Of a stretch of DNA of 33,085 bases, positions 17,001 to 24,070 are shown in pieces. The DNA comes from Acidobacteriota bacterium (GTDB lineage Bacteria; Acidobacteriota; HRBIN11). The position numbers were made by a program, and so were the translations under genes. Below the pieces are notes generated by a model. The model worked only from the letters and a program-made list of their open reading frames with translations. It was not told the DNA's origin and ran no database searches. The stretch lies in contig JAUQPV010000003.1 in NCBI GenBank assembly GCA_030550225.1, positions 1 to 33,085 on the forward strand, in the 5' to 3' direction. The number at the start of each line of letters is the position of its first letter. The first letter of the stretch is position 1.

Positions 17001-18304
17001 GGGGCCTCCAGACGATTCGGAATAAGGCGGGCCACCAGATCGCCGTGAACCGCAAGGGTCAGGTCGTCATCATCGACCCCGACGGCCGGGAACGGGAGCG
17101 CTATACGGTCGTCTACGGCGCCCGGGTCCTGGTCGAAAACGGCCAGTTCGTCGAGCCCGACACGCCCCTTGTCGAGTGGGACCCCTACTCGTCGGTCATC
17201 CTGTGCGAGCACGAGGGAACCGTCCGGTACCACGACATCCGGGTCGGTGAGACCGTCCAGGAAGAGATCGATGAGGTTACCAAGAATCGAGACCTGGTCG
17301 TCGTCGACTTCGCCGTCGGCAAGGTCGTCCTGAAGCCTTCCATCGAGATCGTGGACAAGGCTGGCGAGGTCATCGCCACCTACCTCTTGCCGACAGGCGC
17401 CCGTCTGGTCGTCCAAGAGGACCAGAAGGTTTACCCGGGTGACGTCCTGGCCAAGATCCCCCGGGAGACGACTAAGACGAAAGACATCACGGGCGGTCTG
17501 CCGCGGGTCGAAGCCCTCTTCGAGGCCCGGAAGCCGGCCGAACCGGCCGTCATCGCCGAGATCGACGGCATCGTCCGCTTCATGGGCATCAACGAGAAGG
17601 GCCAGCGGATCATCCGCATCGAGGGCGAGGGCGGTGTCGAGAAGGAGTACATCCTCCCACGAGGCGCTCACGTCATCGTCCGGGACGGCGAAGCCGTGCA
17701 GGCCGGCGAGCCCCTTATGGAGGGACCCGTGAATCCGACGGACATCCTGCGGGTCTTGGGCGTGCGGGAGCTCGAAAAGTACCTCCTGAACGAGATCCAA
17801 CGGGTGTACCGCTCCCAGGGCGTCAGCATCGACGACAAGTATATCGAGGTCATCATCCGCCAGATGACCCGGTGGTTCCGCATCGAGGACGTCGGCGATA
17901 CCGACTTTCTGTACCGGGAGATCGTCGATAAGTTCCGCTTCATGGACAAGAACGCCGAGGTCGCCGCCCGGGGCGGTAAGCCGGCGACGGGCACGCCCGT
18001 CCTGCTTGGTATCACGCGAGCGGCCCTCAGCACCGATAGCTGGATTTCGGCGGCGTCCTTCCAGGAAACGACCCGAGTCCTCACGGAGGCGGCCATCCGT
18101 GGGAGCACCGACTACCTGTACGGCCTGAAGGAGAACGTCATCGTCGGGCGCTTGGTCCCCTGCGGGACGGGCAGTCCCTACTACCGACAGGTCCGTATCG
18201 AAAAGGACACGACCATCGAGGAGCGCATCGTCCCGGCCGCCTACGAGGAGCCAGCCGAGCTGGCGACCCCGCCGAGCGTTTCCGTCTCCGAAGAAACGGC
18301 CTAA
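14087..18304 (+). CDS. rpoC: DNA-directed RNA polymerase subunit beta-prime
   Basis: 1405 residues. Catalytic subunit of RNA polymerase. The N-terminal zinc-binding domain has C75, C77, C90 and C93. The active-site loop NADFDGD is at residues 463-469, and the second zinc site uses C825, C899, C906 and C909 (CQSRRGVCVLCFGRD). Bridge helix/trigger loop sequences such as GTQLTMRTFHYGG are present, and the C-terminus has LLGITRAALSTDSWISAASFQETTRVL in parts (GITRAAL, SFQETTRVL). The start is taken as TTG at 14087, 7 nt after GGAGG (14075-14079); GTG at 14090 is equally possible. rpsL-rpsG-fusA, which often follow, are absent; a strong hairpin follows instead. Confidence 0.97.
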   Translation: MVATIFPQPAQRRKRERNINDIVAIRIGLASPEKIRSWSYGEVKKPETINYRTFKPERDGLFCARIFGPVSDYECLCGRYRKLKYKGVVCEKCGVEVTEKRVRRERMGHIELAAPVAHIWYVRNVPSRMGLLLGLTARELERVIYYESYIVVDPGDTDLPFCQILTQEEYRDLRKQYGHRFVAKMGAEGIREVLRKIDLATLAQELRQEMKTSPSRQRKIRAAKRLRVVEAFLRSGQKPEWMILDVIPVLPPELRPLVPLEGGRFATSDLNDLYRRVINRNNRLKKLLELHAPEVIIRNEKRMLQEAVDALLDNGRRSRVMKGAQRRPLKSLSDNLKGKHGRFRQNLLGKRVDFSGRAVIVVGPELRLWQCALPKKMALELFKPFVYHQLEKMGITDLVRRAKELVAREDPQVWDALEQVVKDHPVLLNRAPTLHRLSIQAFQPVLIDEKAIRIHPLVCTAYNADFDGDQMGVHVPISPEAQLEASTLMLAVNNILSPANGKPLASPTQDMVLGIYYLTVRKPTGDGAASERTPYFGTADEVLMAYQLGHVQTHTPIRFRFSGLLIDTESQGNTQDILYAAKEEVRNRWIDTTVGRVLFHAALPPHMPFVNGVLKKKGVASFVHFVYLKYGMRKTVELLDALKDVGFRFATQAGISMGVFDDLVIPKDKWEIIEKARKEVRRIEERYRRGEMTAREKYNHVVAIWSRVTEDVMQEMIREMRDQAIERGELNPVYVMVDSGARGSDVQIRQLAGMRGLMAKPSGEIIETPITSNFREGLSVLEYFISTHGARKGLADTALKTADAGYLTRRLVDVAQDVYVTEYDCGTMEGIYIEPLIEDGEIVEPLRERVVGRIAAEAIRDPLTGEIIVGANEMIDEEKAFLLEEAGIDRVKIRSVLTCQSRRGVCVLCFGRDLATGRLVQIGTPVGIIAAQSIGEPGTQLTMRTFHYGGTAGRIGEVSQHRSKHGGIVQFRGLQTIRNKAGHQIAVNRKGQVVIIDPDGRERERYTVVYGARVLVENGQFVEPDTPLVEWDPYSSVILCEHEGTVRYHDIRVGETVQEEIDEVTKNRDLVVVDFAVGKVVLKPSIEIVDKAGEVIATYLLPTGARLVVQEDQKVYPGDVLAKIPRETTKTKDITGGLPRVEALFEARKPAEPAVIAEIDGIVRFMGINEKGQRIIRIEGEGGVEKEYILPRGAHVIVRDGEAVQAGEPLMEGPVNPTDILRVLGVRELEKYLLNEIQRVYRSQGVSIDDKYIEVIIRQMTRWFRIEDVGDTDFLYREIVDKFRFMDKNAEVAARGGKPATGTPVLLGITRAALSTDSWISAASFQETTRVLTEAAIRGSTDYLYGLKENVIVGRLVPCGTGSPYYRQVRIEKDTTIEERIVPAAYEEPAELATPPSVSVSEETA

Positions 18305-18318
18305 CAGCCCCATCTATT

Positions 18319-18349
18319 CCCGGCGGCCGGATTCGCTTCGGCCGCCGGG
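18319..18349 (+). terminator. Terminator-like hairpin after rpoC
   Basis: CCCGGCGGCCG (18319-18329) and CGGCCGCCGGG (18339-18349) form a perfect 11-bp GC stem with a 9-nt loop, 15 nt after the rpoC stop. The downstream strand is C/T-rich (CGTCCCTCCCTACCC) but has no run of T. It is the probable end of the tRNA-tuf-rpoC transcription unit. Confidence 0.6.
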
Positions 18350-18454
18350 GCGTCCCTCCCTACCCTCCCCCGCCTGTCCCGACGCGGCGTAAGCCGTTCC
18401 GTAGGACGGTCCCTGACACAAGCCTGAGCGGTGGAATCAGATCAAGACCGAAAG

Positions 18455-19090
18455 CTACGGGGAACACATGCGGCGCATCCGGTCGGCGTCCATCGCATAC
18501 AGGAAACCCTCGGACAGCGGGGCCTCGGCCAAGGCCGTCGCCATCTCTTGGAACGCCGCCGCGCAGTCGCCCCGCAGGTACTCGACCCAGGCGGCCGTGT
18601 GGTGGTATCGGAAACCCTCAGGCCCCCCCAGGGCGATGGCCCGGCGGACCCAGGCGGCCGCCAGGGACTGTCGTTTTCCACTCCGCAGGGCCGACCAAGC
18701 CAGGTTGTTCAAGCAGTCGGCGCATGTCCCGTCCAGGCGGACGGCCCGGGCGTAAGCCCGGAAGGCGTCAGACCACCGACCCTGACGGGCGTAGAGAAAT
18801 CCGAGATTCATGTAAGGGACGGCCCATCCAGGCGCCTTCCGACGGGCCCGTCGGAGGGCCCGTTCAGCGGCCTTCCATGCGCCCTCTTCCATGTAACGAA
18901 GGGCCAGGTCGTTGTGGGCCTCGGCGGGCAGGGGGTCGTGCAAGACGATGACGTGAGGGGCACAGCCGGCCAGACCGAGGCTCAGGACACCGAGTACGAC
19001 CCACACGAATGGCGAATTGCGGATGGCGAATCTTCCGATAGCGCATACTTGGAAATGACACCAGAGCCGTTCGGTTCGGGAAAATGGCAT
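18455..19090 (-). CDS. TPR-containing lipoprotein
   Basis: A probable outer-membrane or periplasmic tetratricopeptide lipoprotein. After a hydrophobic stretch (FVWVVLGVLSLGLAGC) with a good lipobox LAGC, two to three TPR helices pairs follow (EAHNDLALRYMEEGAWKAAERA; VPYMNLGFLYARQGRWSDAF; CLNNLAWSALRSGK). A C-terminal region contains further cysteines (CADC, DCAA). Function is unknown; such proteins usually act as scaffolds. The start is doubtful. ATG at 19090 gives a 43-residue leader but lies inside a dispersed repeat, and residues 18-28 are encoded by heptad repeats. GTG at 19006 would put the lipid cysteine at position 15 without a basic N-region. The gene may have had its start altered by repeat insertion. 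Confidence 0.65.
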   Translation of the reverse strand: MPFSRTERLWCHFQVCAIGRFAIRNSPFVWVVLGVLSLGLAGCAPHVIVLHDPLPAEAHNDLALRYMEEGAWKAAERALRRARRKAPGWAVPYMNLGFLYARQGRWSDAFRAYARAVRLDGTCADCLNNLAWSALRSGKRQSLAAAWVRRAIALGGPEGFRYHHTAAWVEYLRGDCAAAFQEMATALAEAPLSEGFLYAMDADRMRRMCSP

Positions 19091-19262
19091 CGGGACAGCC
19101 TTTCCCATGAGCCGGGAGGTGCGGTTTTCCAAGAAGGTCCCGGGTCCCAGGTGCCGGGTCCCGGCGGGGCCACGGCTTTTCCCGCTCCCCGGCCAAACGG
19201 CCCGACTGCCGAACTCCCGAATTCCCAATTCGCATTTCGCAATTCGCAATCTGTATTTCATG
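19008..19262. repeat. Composite repeat element, copy 1 (core plus inverted 7/8-bp arrays)
   Basis: The left end, 19008-19050, holds heptads of ATGGCGA/ATTGCGG type. The core at 19067-19130, read on the minus strand, runs GGAAAGGCTGTCCCGATGCC...CCGAACGG and is shared with 24569-24623, 31246-31309 and 32837-32901. Then 19131-19165 has AAGGTCCCGGGTCCCAGGTG, shared with 31310-31347. The right end, 19191-19262, starts as exact 8-bp units (GGCCAAAC...TCCCGAAT) and switches to 7-bp units (TCGCAAT). It lies between the response regulator and the TPR gene and overlaps the start of the latter. Confidence 0.6.
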
Positions 19263-20568
19263 TGGTCTTCATCCGTCGCAAGTGCCGGTACAAGGTCGCC
19301 CGGGAGATGCCCAGGCGGCGAGCCGCTTCCTTCTTGTTTCCGCCGACCTGGGCCAGGACCTCCAGGACCCGGGCGGGCTCTAAGCGCTCGGTCGGCAGGG
19401 CCGGTCGGGGGAGCCGACGGGGAGTCGTCAAGCCCGGGAAGTGCTCGGGTCGGAGGGGTTCGCCCCGGGCCAACAAGAGGGCCCGTTCCAGGACGTTTCG
19501 GAGTTCCCGGATATTACCGGGCCAGGCGTACGCCGTCAGCAGGCGCAGGACCTCGGGGGCGACGCGGGGATGAGGCGCCCCCAGAGTCTTCAGGAGGTAC
19601 TCGACCAGAGGCGGGATGTCCTCGACTCGTTCCCGCAAGGGCGGTAAGACGATGGGAAATACGTTGATGCGATAGAACAGATCCCGGCGGAATCGGCCCG
19701 TCTCGACCAGCGCCTCCAAGTCCTGGTGGGTCGCGCAGATGAGGCGGAAGTCGCTCCGCCGGAGCCGAACCTCCCCGAGGCGGCGAAAGACCTTTTCCTC
19801 CAAGACCTTCAGGAAGGCGGCTTGTAAGCTCAGGTCCATATCCCCGATTTCGTCCAAAAAGAGGGTCCCGCTGTCGGCGACCTCGATCAGGCCCTCCTTG
19901 GCGTCCACGGCGGACGTGAAGGCGCCGCGGGCGTGGCCGAAGAGTTCGCTGGCCAGGAGCTCGCCCCGGAGGGTCGAACAGTTGATCTCGACGAAGGGTC
20001 CCGTCTGGCGGACGCTGTGTTCGTGGATCCACCGGGCGAGGACGCCCTTGCCCGTGCCGGTCTCACCCATGAGGAGGACGGGCGCATCGCTTTCGGCGGC
20101 GACGGCGACCATCTCCCGGACGCGGCGCATGGCCGGGCTGTCCCCAAAGAAGGGCTCTTCCCGTCGGTCCAGGCGACGCCGGGCGGTGTACTGCTTATGG
20201 ACCTTCCGGACGTCGATGCTCTTGCGAAGGAGGGTTTCCAGGTCCTGGAGCCGCACGGGCTTCGTGAGAAAGTGATCGGCCCCCCGCCGCATGGCCTCGA
20301 CGGCTTGAGGGATGTCCCCATGGCCGGTGACGACGATGACGGCGACATCCGGGAACTCCTCCCGGAGTTCAGGAATCCAATCGAGGCCGTTGCCGTCCGG
20401 CAGGTGGAGGTCTAACAGGACGGCGCTGAAGCGTCGGTCCGCCGCGGCCTGACGGGCTTCGTCCAGGGAAGCCACGCCGTAGGCCACATATCCAGCCTGG
20501 GCCAGATGCTCCGTCAAAAGGTTCCGGACGTGAGGGTCATCGTCTACGACGAGAACGTCGACGGACAT
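19258..20568 (-). CDS. Sigma54-dependent response regulator (NtrC family)
   Basis: 436 residues: receiver, AAA+ and Fis-type DNA-binding domains. Receiver: acidic pocket D9-D11, phosphoacceptor D53 (LLDLHLPDGNG), T81 and K103. AAA+: Walker A GETGTGKG (168-175), the sigma54-contact loop reading GAFTSA (215-220) instead of GAFTGA, Walker B GTLFLDEIG (234-242), and YAWPGNIRELRN (347-358). Fis helix-turn-helix at about 405-433 (NKKEAARRLGISRATLYRHL). It should activate sigma54 promoters after phosphorylation. The start is ATG at 20568 with GGGAGGT 5 nt upstream. No histidine kinase is adjacent, so it is an orphan here. The fifth residue of the GAFTGA loop is Ser; this variant occurs in some activators but touches the essential sigma54 contact. 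Confidence 0.92.
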   Translation of the reverse strand: MSVDVLVVDDDPHVRNLLTEHLAQAGYVAYGVASLDEARQAAADRRFSAVLLDLHLPDGNGLDWIPELREEFPDVAVIVVTGHGDIPQAVEAMRRGADHFLTKPVRLQDLETLLRKSIDVRKVHKQYTARRRLDRREEPFFGDSPAMRRVREMVAVAAESDAPVLLMGETGTGKGVLARWIHEHSVRQTGPFVEINCSTLRGELLASELFGHARGAFTSAVDAKEGLIEVADSGTLFLDEIGDMDLSLQAAFLKVLEEKVFRRLGEVRLRRSDFRLICATHQDLEALVETGRFRRDLFYRINVFPIVLPPLRERVEDIPPLVEYLLKTLGAPHPRVAPEVLRLLTAYAWPGNIRELRNVLERALLLARGEPLRPEHFPGLTTPRRLPRPALPTERLEPARVLEVLAQVGGNKKEAARRLGISRATLYRHLRRMKTT

Positions 20569-20813
20569 GTGGACCTCCCGACCTCTAAACTTCCTGCCTC
20601 CGTCGTAGAATACTCGGTCACCCTGAATCCCGGTGCTGAACACGGGGTGTCCGGCCTCTTGGAAACCAGACACCCAAGTCCGGTATCTCCGGATGAAAGG
20701 CCCGGGCCGCCTCTATTATACCCGGTGTTCGGTGCTGGATGTTAGGCGCCTGGGTGCTCGGCTGGAGTCTCTTGAGACCCAACACCCATCCGGCACCCGA
20801 CCTTCATCAGCCC
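20569..20813. other. Repeat-containing gap upstream of the response regulator
   Basis: No gene. GGGTGTC (20645-20651) and GACACCC (20669-20675) form a 7-bp hairpin. From 20721 to 20800 there are GGTGTTC/GGTGCTGG-type units and their inverted counterparts (CCAACACC, CGGCACCC). A perfect minus-strand -10 hexamer TATAAT lies at 20715-20720, but I find no good -35 at the right distance. Confidence 0.4.
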
Positions 20814-21947
20814 TCAAAACCGGAAGACGACGACGGGGTCGACCCGGAGGGCTTTCCGGATGGCGACCAGGGAGGATAGCGTGCACATCGCCATCGTGAG
20901 GCCGATCACGACGACATACAGCTCAGAGGGGATCAACAGCCAGAGCTGGAGGCGCTCGTAGAGTGGAACGGTCAGGAGCGTGATCAGGAGACCCGCCAGG
21001 TAGCCCAGGAGGCCGCTGGCCCAGCCTTGGAGTAGGATGACCTGGGCCAGCTCCTGATTCGTCGTGCCCATCGCCTTCAGGGTCCCGTACTCCCGCAAGT
21101 GTTCCATCGTCGACGCATAGATCGTCTGGCCCACGATGGCCGTCCCGACCAGGAATCCCAACAAGACGGTCACCCCGATGCCGAGGCCCAGGCCCGTCTG
21201 GATGCTCCAGTACCGCCGCGTCTTCCAGGACCACTCGGCCTTCGTATATACGTCGACACCCCGGAGCTCGGGCCATGCCCGCAGACGCCGGACAAAAGCT
21301 CTCGGGTCCTGGCCGGGTTTCAACTTCACGACGATGAAGGTCGTCGTGTCAGGCGTGACGATCCGGGAGTAATGGCGGGCCATTCGCAGGGACGTGAAGG
21401 CGATGGGGTATGTCGTGAAGGACTTGACGCCCCGGGAGAAGCCCACGATGCGGGTCTTCTGCCAGAAGACCTCGACCTCGTCGCCGACCCGAAGGGGCCC
21501 GAGTCGCCGGAGGGACGAAATGTCCAGGATGATCCCCGCCTGACCCCGCAGGTCTTGGATCGAACCCTCGGCCATCTCCCAGGGTCCGCCGACGCCCGTG
21601 TCCAGGTTGAAGCCGATGACCTGCACGGACTCGGTCGCTCCTGACGGGAGCTTCATCAGGCCCCAACTCATCACGATCTCCTCGGCCCACTCGACTTCCG
21701 GGAGGGATCGGACCTTAGAGAGTTTGCGAAGGGGAAAGGGTCGGGCCGAGTCGAAGTTGACGGCGTGCTCGCTCGTGATCCATACGTCGCCCGGCGTATG
21801 GTCGATGAGGATGGACGCACTGCTGACGAAGCCCAGGTAGGCCCCCAACTGGGCAAACATCAAGACGACGGCGAACGTCACGCCGATGAGGGTGATGAGC
21901 GTACGGACCTTGTCGTACCAAAGGTTCTTCCAAGCCAACCGGTACAT
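20814..21947 (-). CDS. ABC transporter permease, FtsX/MacB (DevC-like) family
   Basis: 377 residues. The N-terminus MYRLAWKNLWYDKVRTLITL leads into a membrane segment (about 16-40), then a large periplasmic domain (about 45-255), then three membrane segments (about 265-290, 310-340, 350-368). A cytoplasmic loop MEHLREYGTLKAMG is typical of FtsX/MacB permeases, and the end RKALRVDPVVVFR is the classic terminal motif of this family. Such permeases work with a LolD-like ATPase and often an HlyD-type adaptor to extract or export lipoproteins or small molecules. Neither partner is nearby, so the substrate is unknown. DevC-type heterocyst exporters are the closest layout I recall. GGAG lies about 8 nt before the ATG. 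Confidence 0.85.
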   Translation of the reverse strand: MYRLAWKNLWYDKVRTLITLIGVTFAVVLMFAQLGAYLGFVSSASILIDHTPGDVWITSEHAVNFDSARPFPLRKLSKVRSLPEVEWAEEIVMSWGLMKLPSGATESVQVIGFNLDTGVGGPWEMAEGSIQDLRGQAGIILDISSLRRLGPLRVGDEVEVFWQKTRIVGFSRGVKSFTTYPIAFTSLRMARHYSRIVTPDTTTFIVVKLKPGQDPRAFVRRLRAWPELRGVDVYTKAEWSWKTRRYWSIQTGLGLGIGVTVLLGFLVGTAIVGQTIYASTMEHLREYGTLKAMGTTNQELAQVILLQGWASGLLGYLAGLLITLLTVPLYERLQLWLLIPSELYVVVIGLTMAMCTLSSLVAIRKALRVDPVVVFRF

Positions 21948-22033
21948 CGGCTAAGCTCCGGGACGGCGTGATTCATCGCTCATAGGTCCTGAGGGGGAGC
22001 CGACGCCCCATCAGCCATGACTCACGAGCCGTC
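21948..22033. other. Short gap with CATGACT-type repeats
   Basis: 86 bp between the permease start and the end of the kinase gene. Units ATTCATC/GCTCATA and CATCAGC/CATGACT resemble the arms of the 26-bp palindrome at 3632-3657. No separate promoter is obvious. Confidence 0.35.
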
Positions 22034-23080
22034 TCAGCCCGCCGCCCCGGTGGGACTCGTGACCTCGGGGAAGGTCGCCGGGCCGATGACCCAGAGAGGG
22101 CCGGGGGGCGTCCGGAATCGGCCCTCGATCTCCAGCATCGGCGGCCAGGCGGACCATCCGACAATACGACCCATCCCGGAGGCATACCCGTCGGGCCGGA
22201 CGTCGCCGACCAGCCGGTGGCGCCATTGGGGGATCGGGTGGACCTGGACCTGATACTGGGGGAAGACTTCTCGGAGCCGATGATAGACGACCGGCGAGAG
22301 GGCCTCTCGGGTGAGGACCCAGACCTTCCGCGGCGTCTGTTCGGCATATACCAAGAAGTCCCCCAGGGCGTTCAGCATCCGGTCCCACTCGGGGGGCGTC
22401 GCCAGGGCCCCCAAGCCTGTGCAGTCGCTGATGAGATACGGGTCGATGGGCACATGAATACGCTGGACGTCGCTGAACCATCGTTGGAACATCTGATGCC
22501 GACGTTGGGCCCGCTCGGAGGGCGGCTTCGGTCGGACCCGCCCGTGGGGTTCCACGACAAACAGCTCGACGTCCGCCCAGGGGGCCAGCAAAGAGGCCCA
22601 CGGATGTTCGCCCCCGGGCCACGTCAGGAGGACAACCGTGCAGGGCCGGAGGCTCATCAGCAGGGTCCACTTGTATTCCCGTCCGACGGCGTCGTCGATC
22701 AGGCCGTCCGTGTCGACCAAGACCGTCGCATGACGCTGGCGGGCATACTGAACGACCCGCCGGATGGCGTCGACCGTCTGCAGAAGCCGGCCCGTCGGGT
22801 GCGTCGCCCCGACGAAAACACAAGCCTCCGGGAGGTACGCCTCGACGTCCGGTCGCCGGGGGTCCCACGGGGCATAGCTGATCAGGCCGGGGGCCCCAAA
22901 GAGACATTGACCCAGGTCGGCACTGACCAGACCGATGTCGACGTCCGGATACAGGTTGCAGTACTGCCGGACCCAGGTCGACTTGCCGCTGTCGATGGGT
23001 CCCATCAGGACGACGACGCCCCGGGGTGGTTTAAGGGTTTGCAGACTGGTGTCCCAAGTCAGCGCTCTTCCGTGCTTCAT
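22034..23080 (-). CDS. Clp1/Grc3-type polynucleotide 5'-hydroxyl kinase domain protein
   Basis: 348 residues. The N-terminal half is a P-loop domain of the Clp1/Grc3 type: Walker A GPIDSGKST (27-35) preceded by GVVVLM, a Walker A-prime stretch VDIGLVSADLGQ (47-58), PGLISYAPW (65-72), and the VLVDTDGLI strand (120-128) where eukaryotic Clp1 has NTxGW. In eukaryotes and archaea these enzymes phosphorylate RNA or DNA 5'-OH ends; bacterial members are scarcer. Residues about 215-348 form a separate C-terminal region with PLWVIGP near the end. The ATG lies inside the upstream methyltransferase gene (50-nt overlap, no good SD), so translation is probably coupled. Substrate unproven; kinase activity is inferred from the motifs. 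Confidence 0.75.
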   Translation of the reverse strand: MKHGRALTWDTSLQTLKPPRGVVVLMGPIDSGKSTWVRQYCNLYPDVDIGLVSADLGQCLFGAPGLISYAPWDPRRPDVEAYLPEACVFVGATHPTGRLLQTVDAIRRVVQYARQRHATVLVDTDGLIDDAVGREYKWTLLMSLRPCTVVLLTWPGGEHPWASLLAPWADVELFVVEPHGRVRPKPPSERAQRRHQMFQRWFSDVQRIHVPIDPYLISDCTGLGALATPPEWDRMLNALGDFLVYAEQTPRKVWVLTREALSPVVYHRLREVFPQYQVQVHPIPQWRHRLVGDVRPDGYASGMGRIVGWSAWPPMLEIEGRFRTPPGPLWVIGPATFPEVTSPTGAAG

Positions 23081-23927
23081 GGAACCGCACCCACATCGGC
23101 GTCCCCAGCTTCCGCGCCGAGATAATCATCGCGTATCCCCGCAAGGGAAACGCCAGGTAGTCGAACCGTGTCAAGGCCCACAGGAGGGGGTACACCCGCC
23201 GGTACCACCGGAACGCCCCTTCGAGGGGCTGGAAGTCCGCCTCCGAGGTCGGGGCAATGACACCGTCCCGAGGAGCCGCACGTATGGCCGACACCCGCCG
23301 CCGTTGCTTCCGGACGTAATACCAGTTCATCAGCATTTCGATGCCCTCGGTCAGGAACCGGGCGTAGGTCACGACCCGCTCGACCTCGAAGCCCCGGTAT
23401 ACGAGGGCCTGATATAAGTCCTCCGGGCGGTACCCCTCGCGGACGTGGCCATAGTGTTCTAACCGAAGGCCCAACCGGGGCTTGACCCGATTGAGCAGAT
23501 ACCGACGGCCCGTGCAGGGCGTGCCGATGATCAGACGACCGCCGGGTTTCACCAAGCCACAGAGCTCGTCCAGACACGCCCGGTCGTCTTCGATATGCTC
23601 CATGTAATCCAGCGAGACCACGACGTCGAAGCTCTCGGGCCGAAAGGGCAGACCCCGGGTATCGACCTGGACGACGTTGGTCTCGACGACCCGACGGGTC
23701 TCTTGGACGTGGACGGTATCCAGATCGGCCGAGACCCACCAGCCGCCCATCTGCCGCAAGAAGTAACTGAGAGCCCCCTTCGCACAGCCAAGCTCCAGAC
23801 ATCGGACCGTCGGCGGCAGGTCCCGCAGGAGATACCGCAGGATAGTCAGCTTCTCCCGCTTCTTAAAGGAATACCGCGCCAGGCGAACCTGCCAGGGTTC
23901 GGGCGTCGGAGCCACCCTCGAGTTCAT
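23031..23927 (-). CDS. SAM-dependent class I methyltransferase
   Basis: 298 residues. Methyltransferase fold of the type-11 group: motif I CLELGCAKGALSYFL (about 43-57), acidic end of beta2 in VSADLDTVH, motif III/IV FDVVVSLDYMEHIEDD and post-motif GGRLIIGTPC. The C-terminal third is rich in Arg and Tyr and ends with a hydrophobic stretch (YPLLWALTRFDYLAFPLRGY), which may touch the membrane. The first GC-rich residues, RYSFKKREKL, are basic. Methyl acceptor unknown. It overlaps the Clp1-like kinase gene by 50 nt, so the two are expressed together and could act on the same RNA or surface substrate; that is inference only. Confidence 0.82.
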   Translation of the reverse strand: MNSRVAPTPEPWQVRLARYSFKKREKLTILRYLLRDLPPTVRCLELGCAKGALSYFLRQMGGWWVSADLDTVHVQETRRVVETNVVQVDTRGLPFRPESFDVVVSLDYMEHIEDDRACLDELCGLVKPGGRLIIGTPCTGRRYLLNRVKPRLGLRLEHYGHVREGYRPEDLYQALVYRGFEVERVVTYARFLTEGIEMLMNWYYVRKQRRRVSAIRAAPRDGVIAPTSEADFQPLEGAFRWYRRVYPLLWALTRFDYLAFPLRGYAMIISARKLGTPMWVRFHEARKSADLGHQSANP

Positions 23928-23973
23928 CAGGTCACCCGAGTGGGATGTGCCGTTTGGCCTGTGAGAATCCCGT

Positions 23974-24061
23974 TGGGTGCTGGGTATTAGGTGTTAGGTG
24001 TTGGGTATTAGGTGTTAGGTGTTGGGTTCTTGGAGAAGGACCCAGCACCTAACACCCAACA
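23974..24061. repeat. GGTGTTA heptad array with hairpin
   Basis: From 23974 to 24027 there are about seven units close to GGTGTTA. A 12-nt loop follows, then 24040-24061 carries the units inverted (CCCAGCA, CCTAACA, CCCAACA). GTTAGGTGTTGGGT (24014-24027) pairs with ACCCAGCACCTAAC (24040-24053), 14 bp with one wobble. No T-run. It separates the OB-fold gene from the methyltransferase gene. Confidence 0.7.
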
Positions 24062-24070
24062 CCTGCCGAC

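Noticed and set aside
15893..18313. 806-codon open frame antisense to rpoC
   Set aside because: Arises from the GTC/GAC/GCC bias of rpoC read backwards; composition is Asp/Leu/Val-rich with no domain, no SD, and rpoC on the other strand is certain.
18431..19573. 380-codon plus-strand frame across the TPR gene, repeats and regulator
   Set aside because: Runs through repeat arrays and antisense of two genes with good motifs; no SD or family features.
22217..23125. 302-codon plus-strand frame opposite the Clp1-like kinase
   Set aside because: Shadow of a gene with clear P-loop motifs on the minus strand; no recognisable domain.
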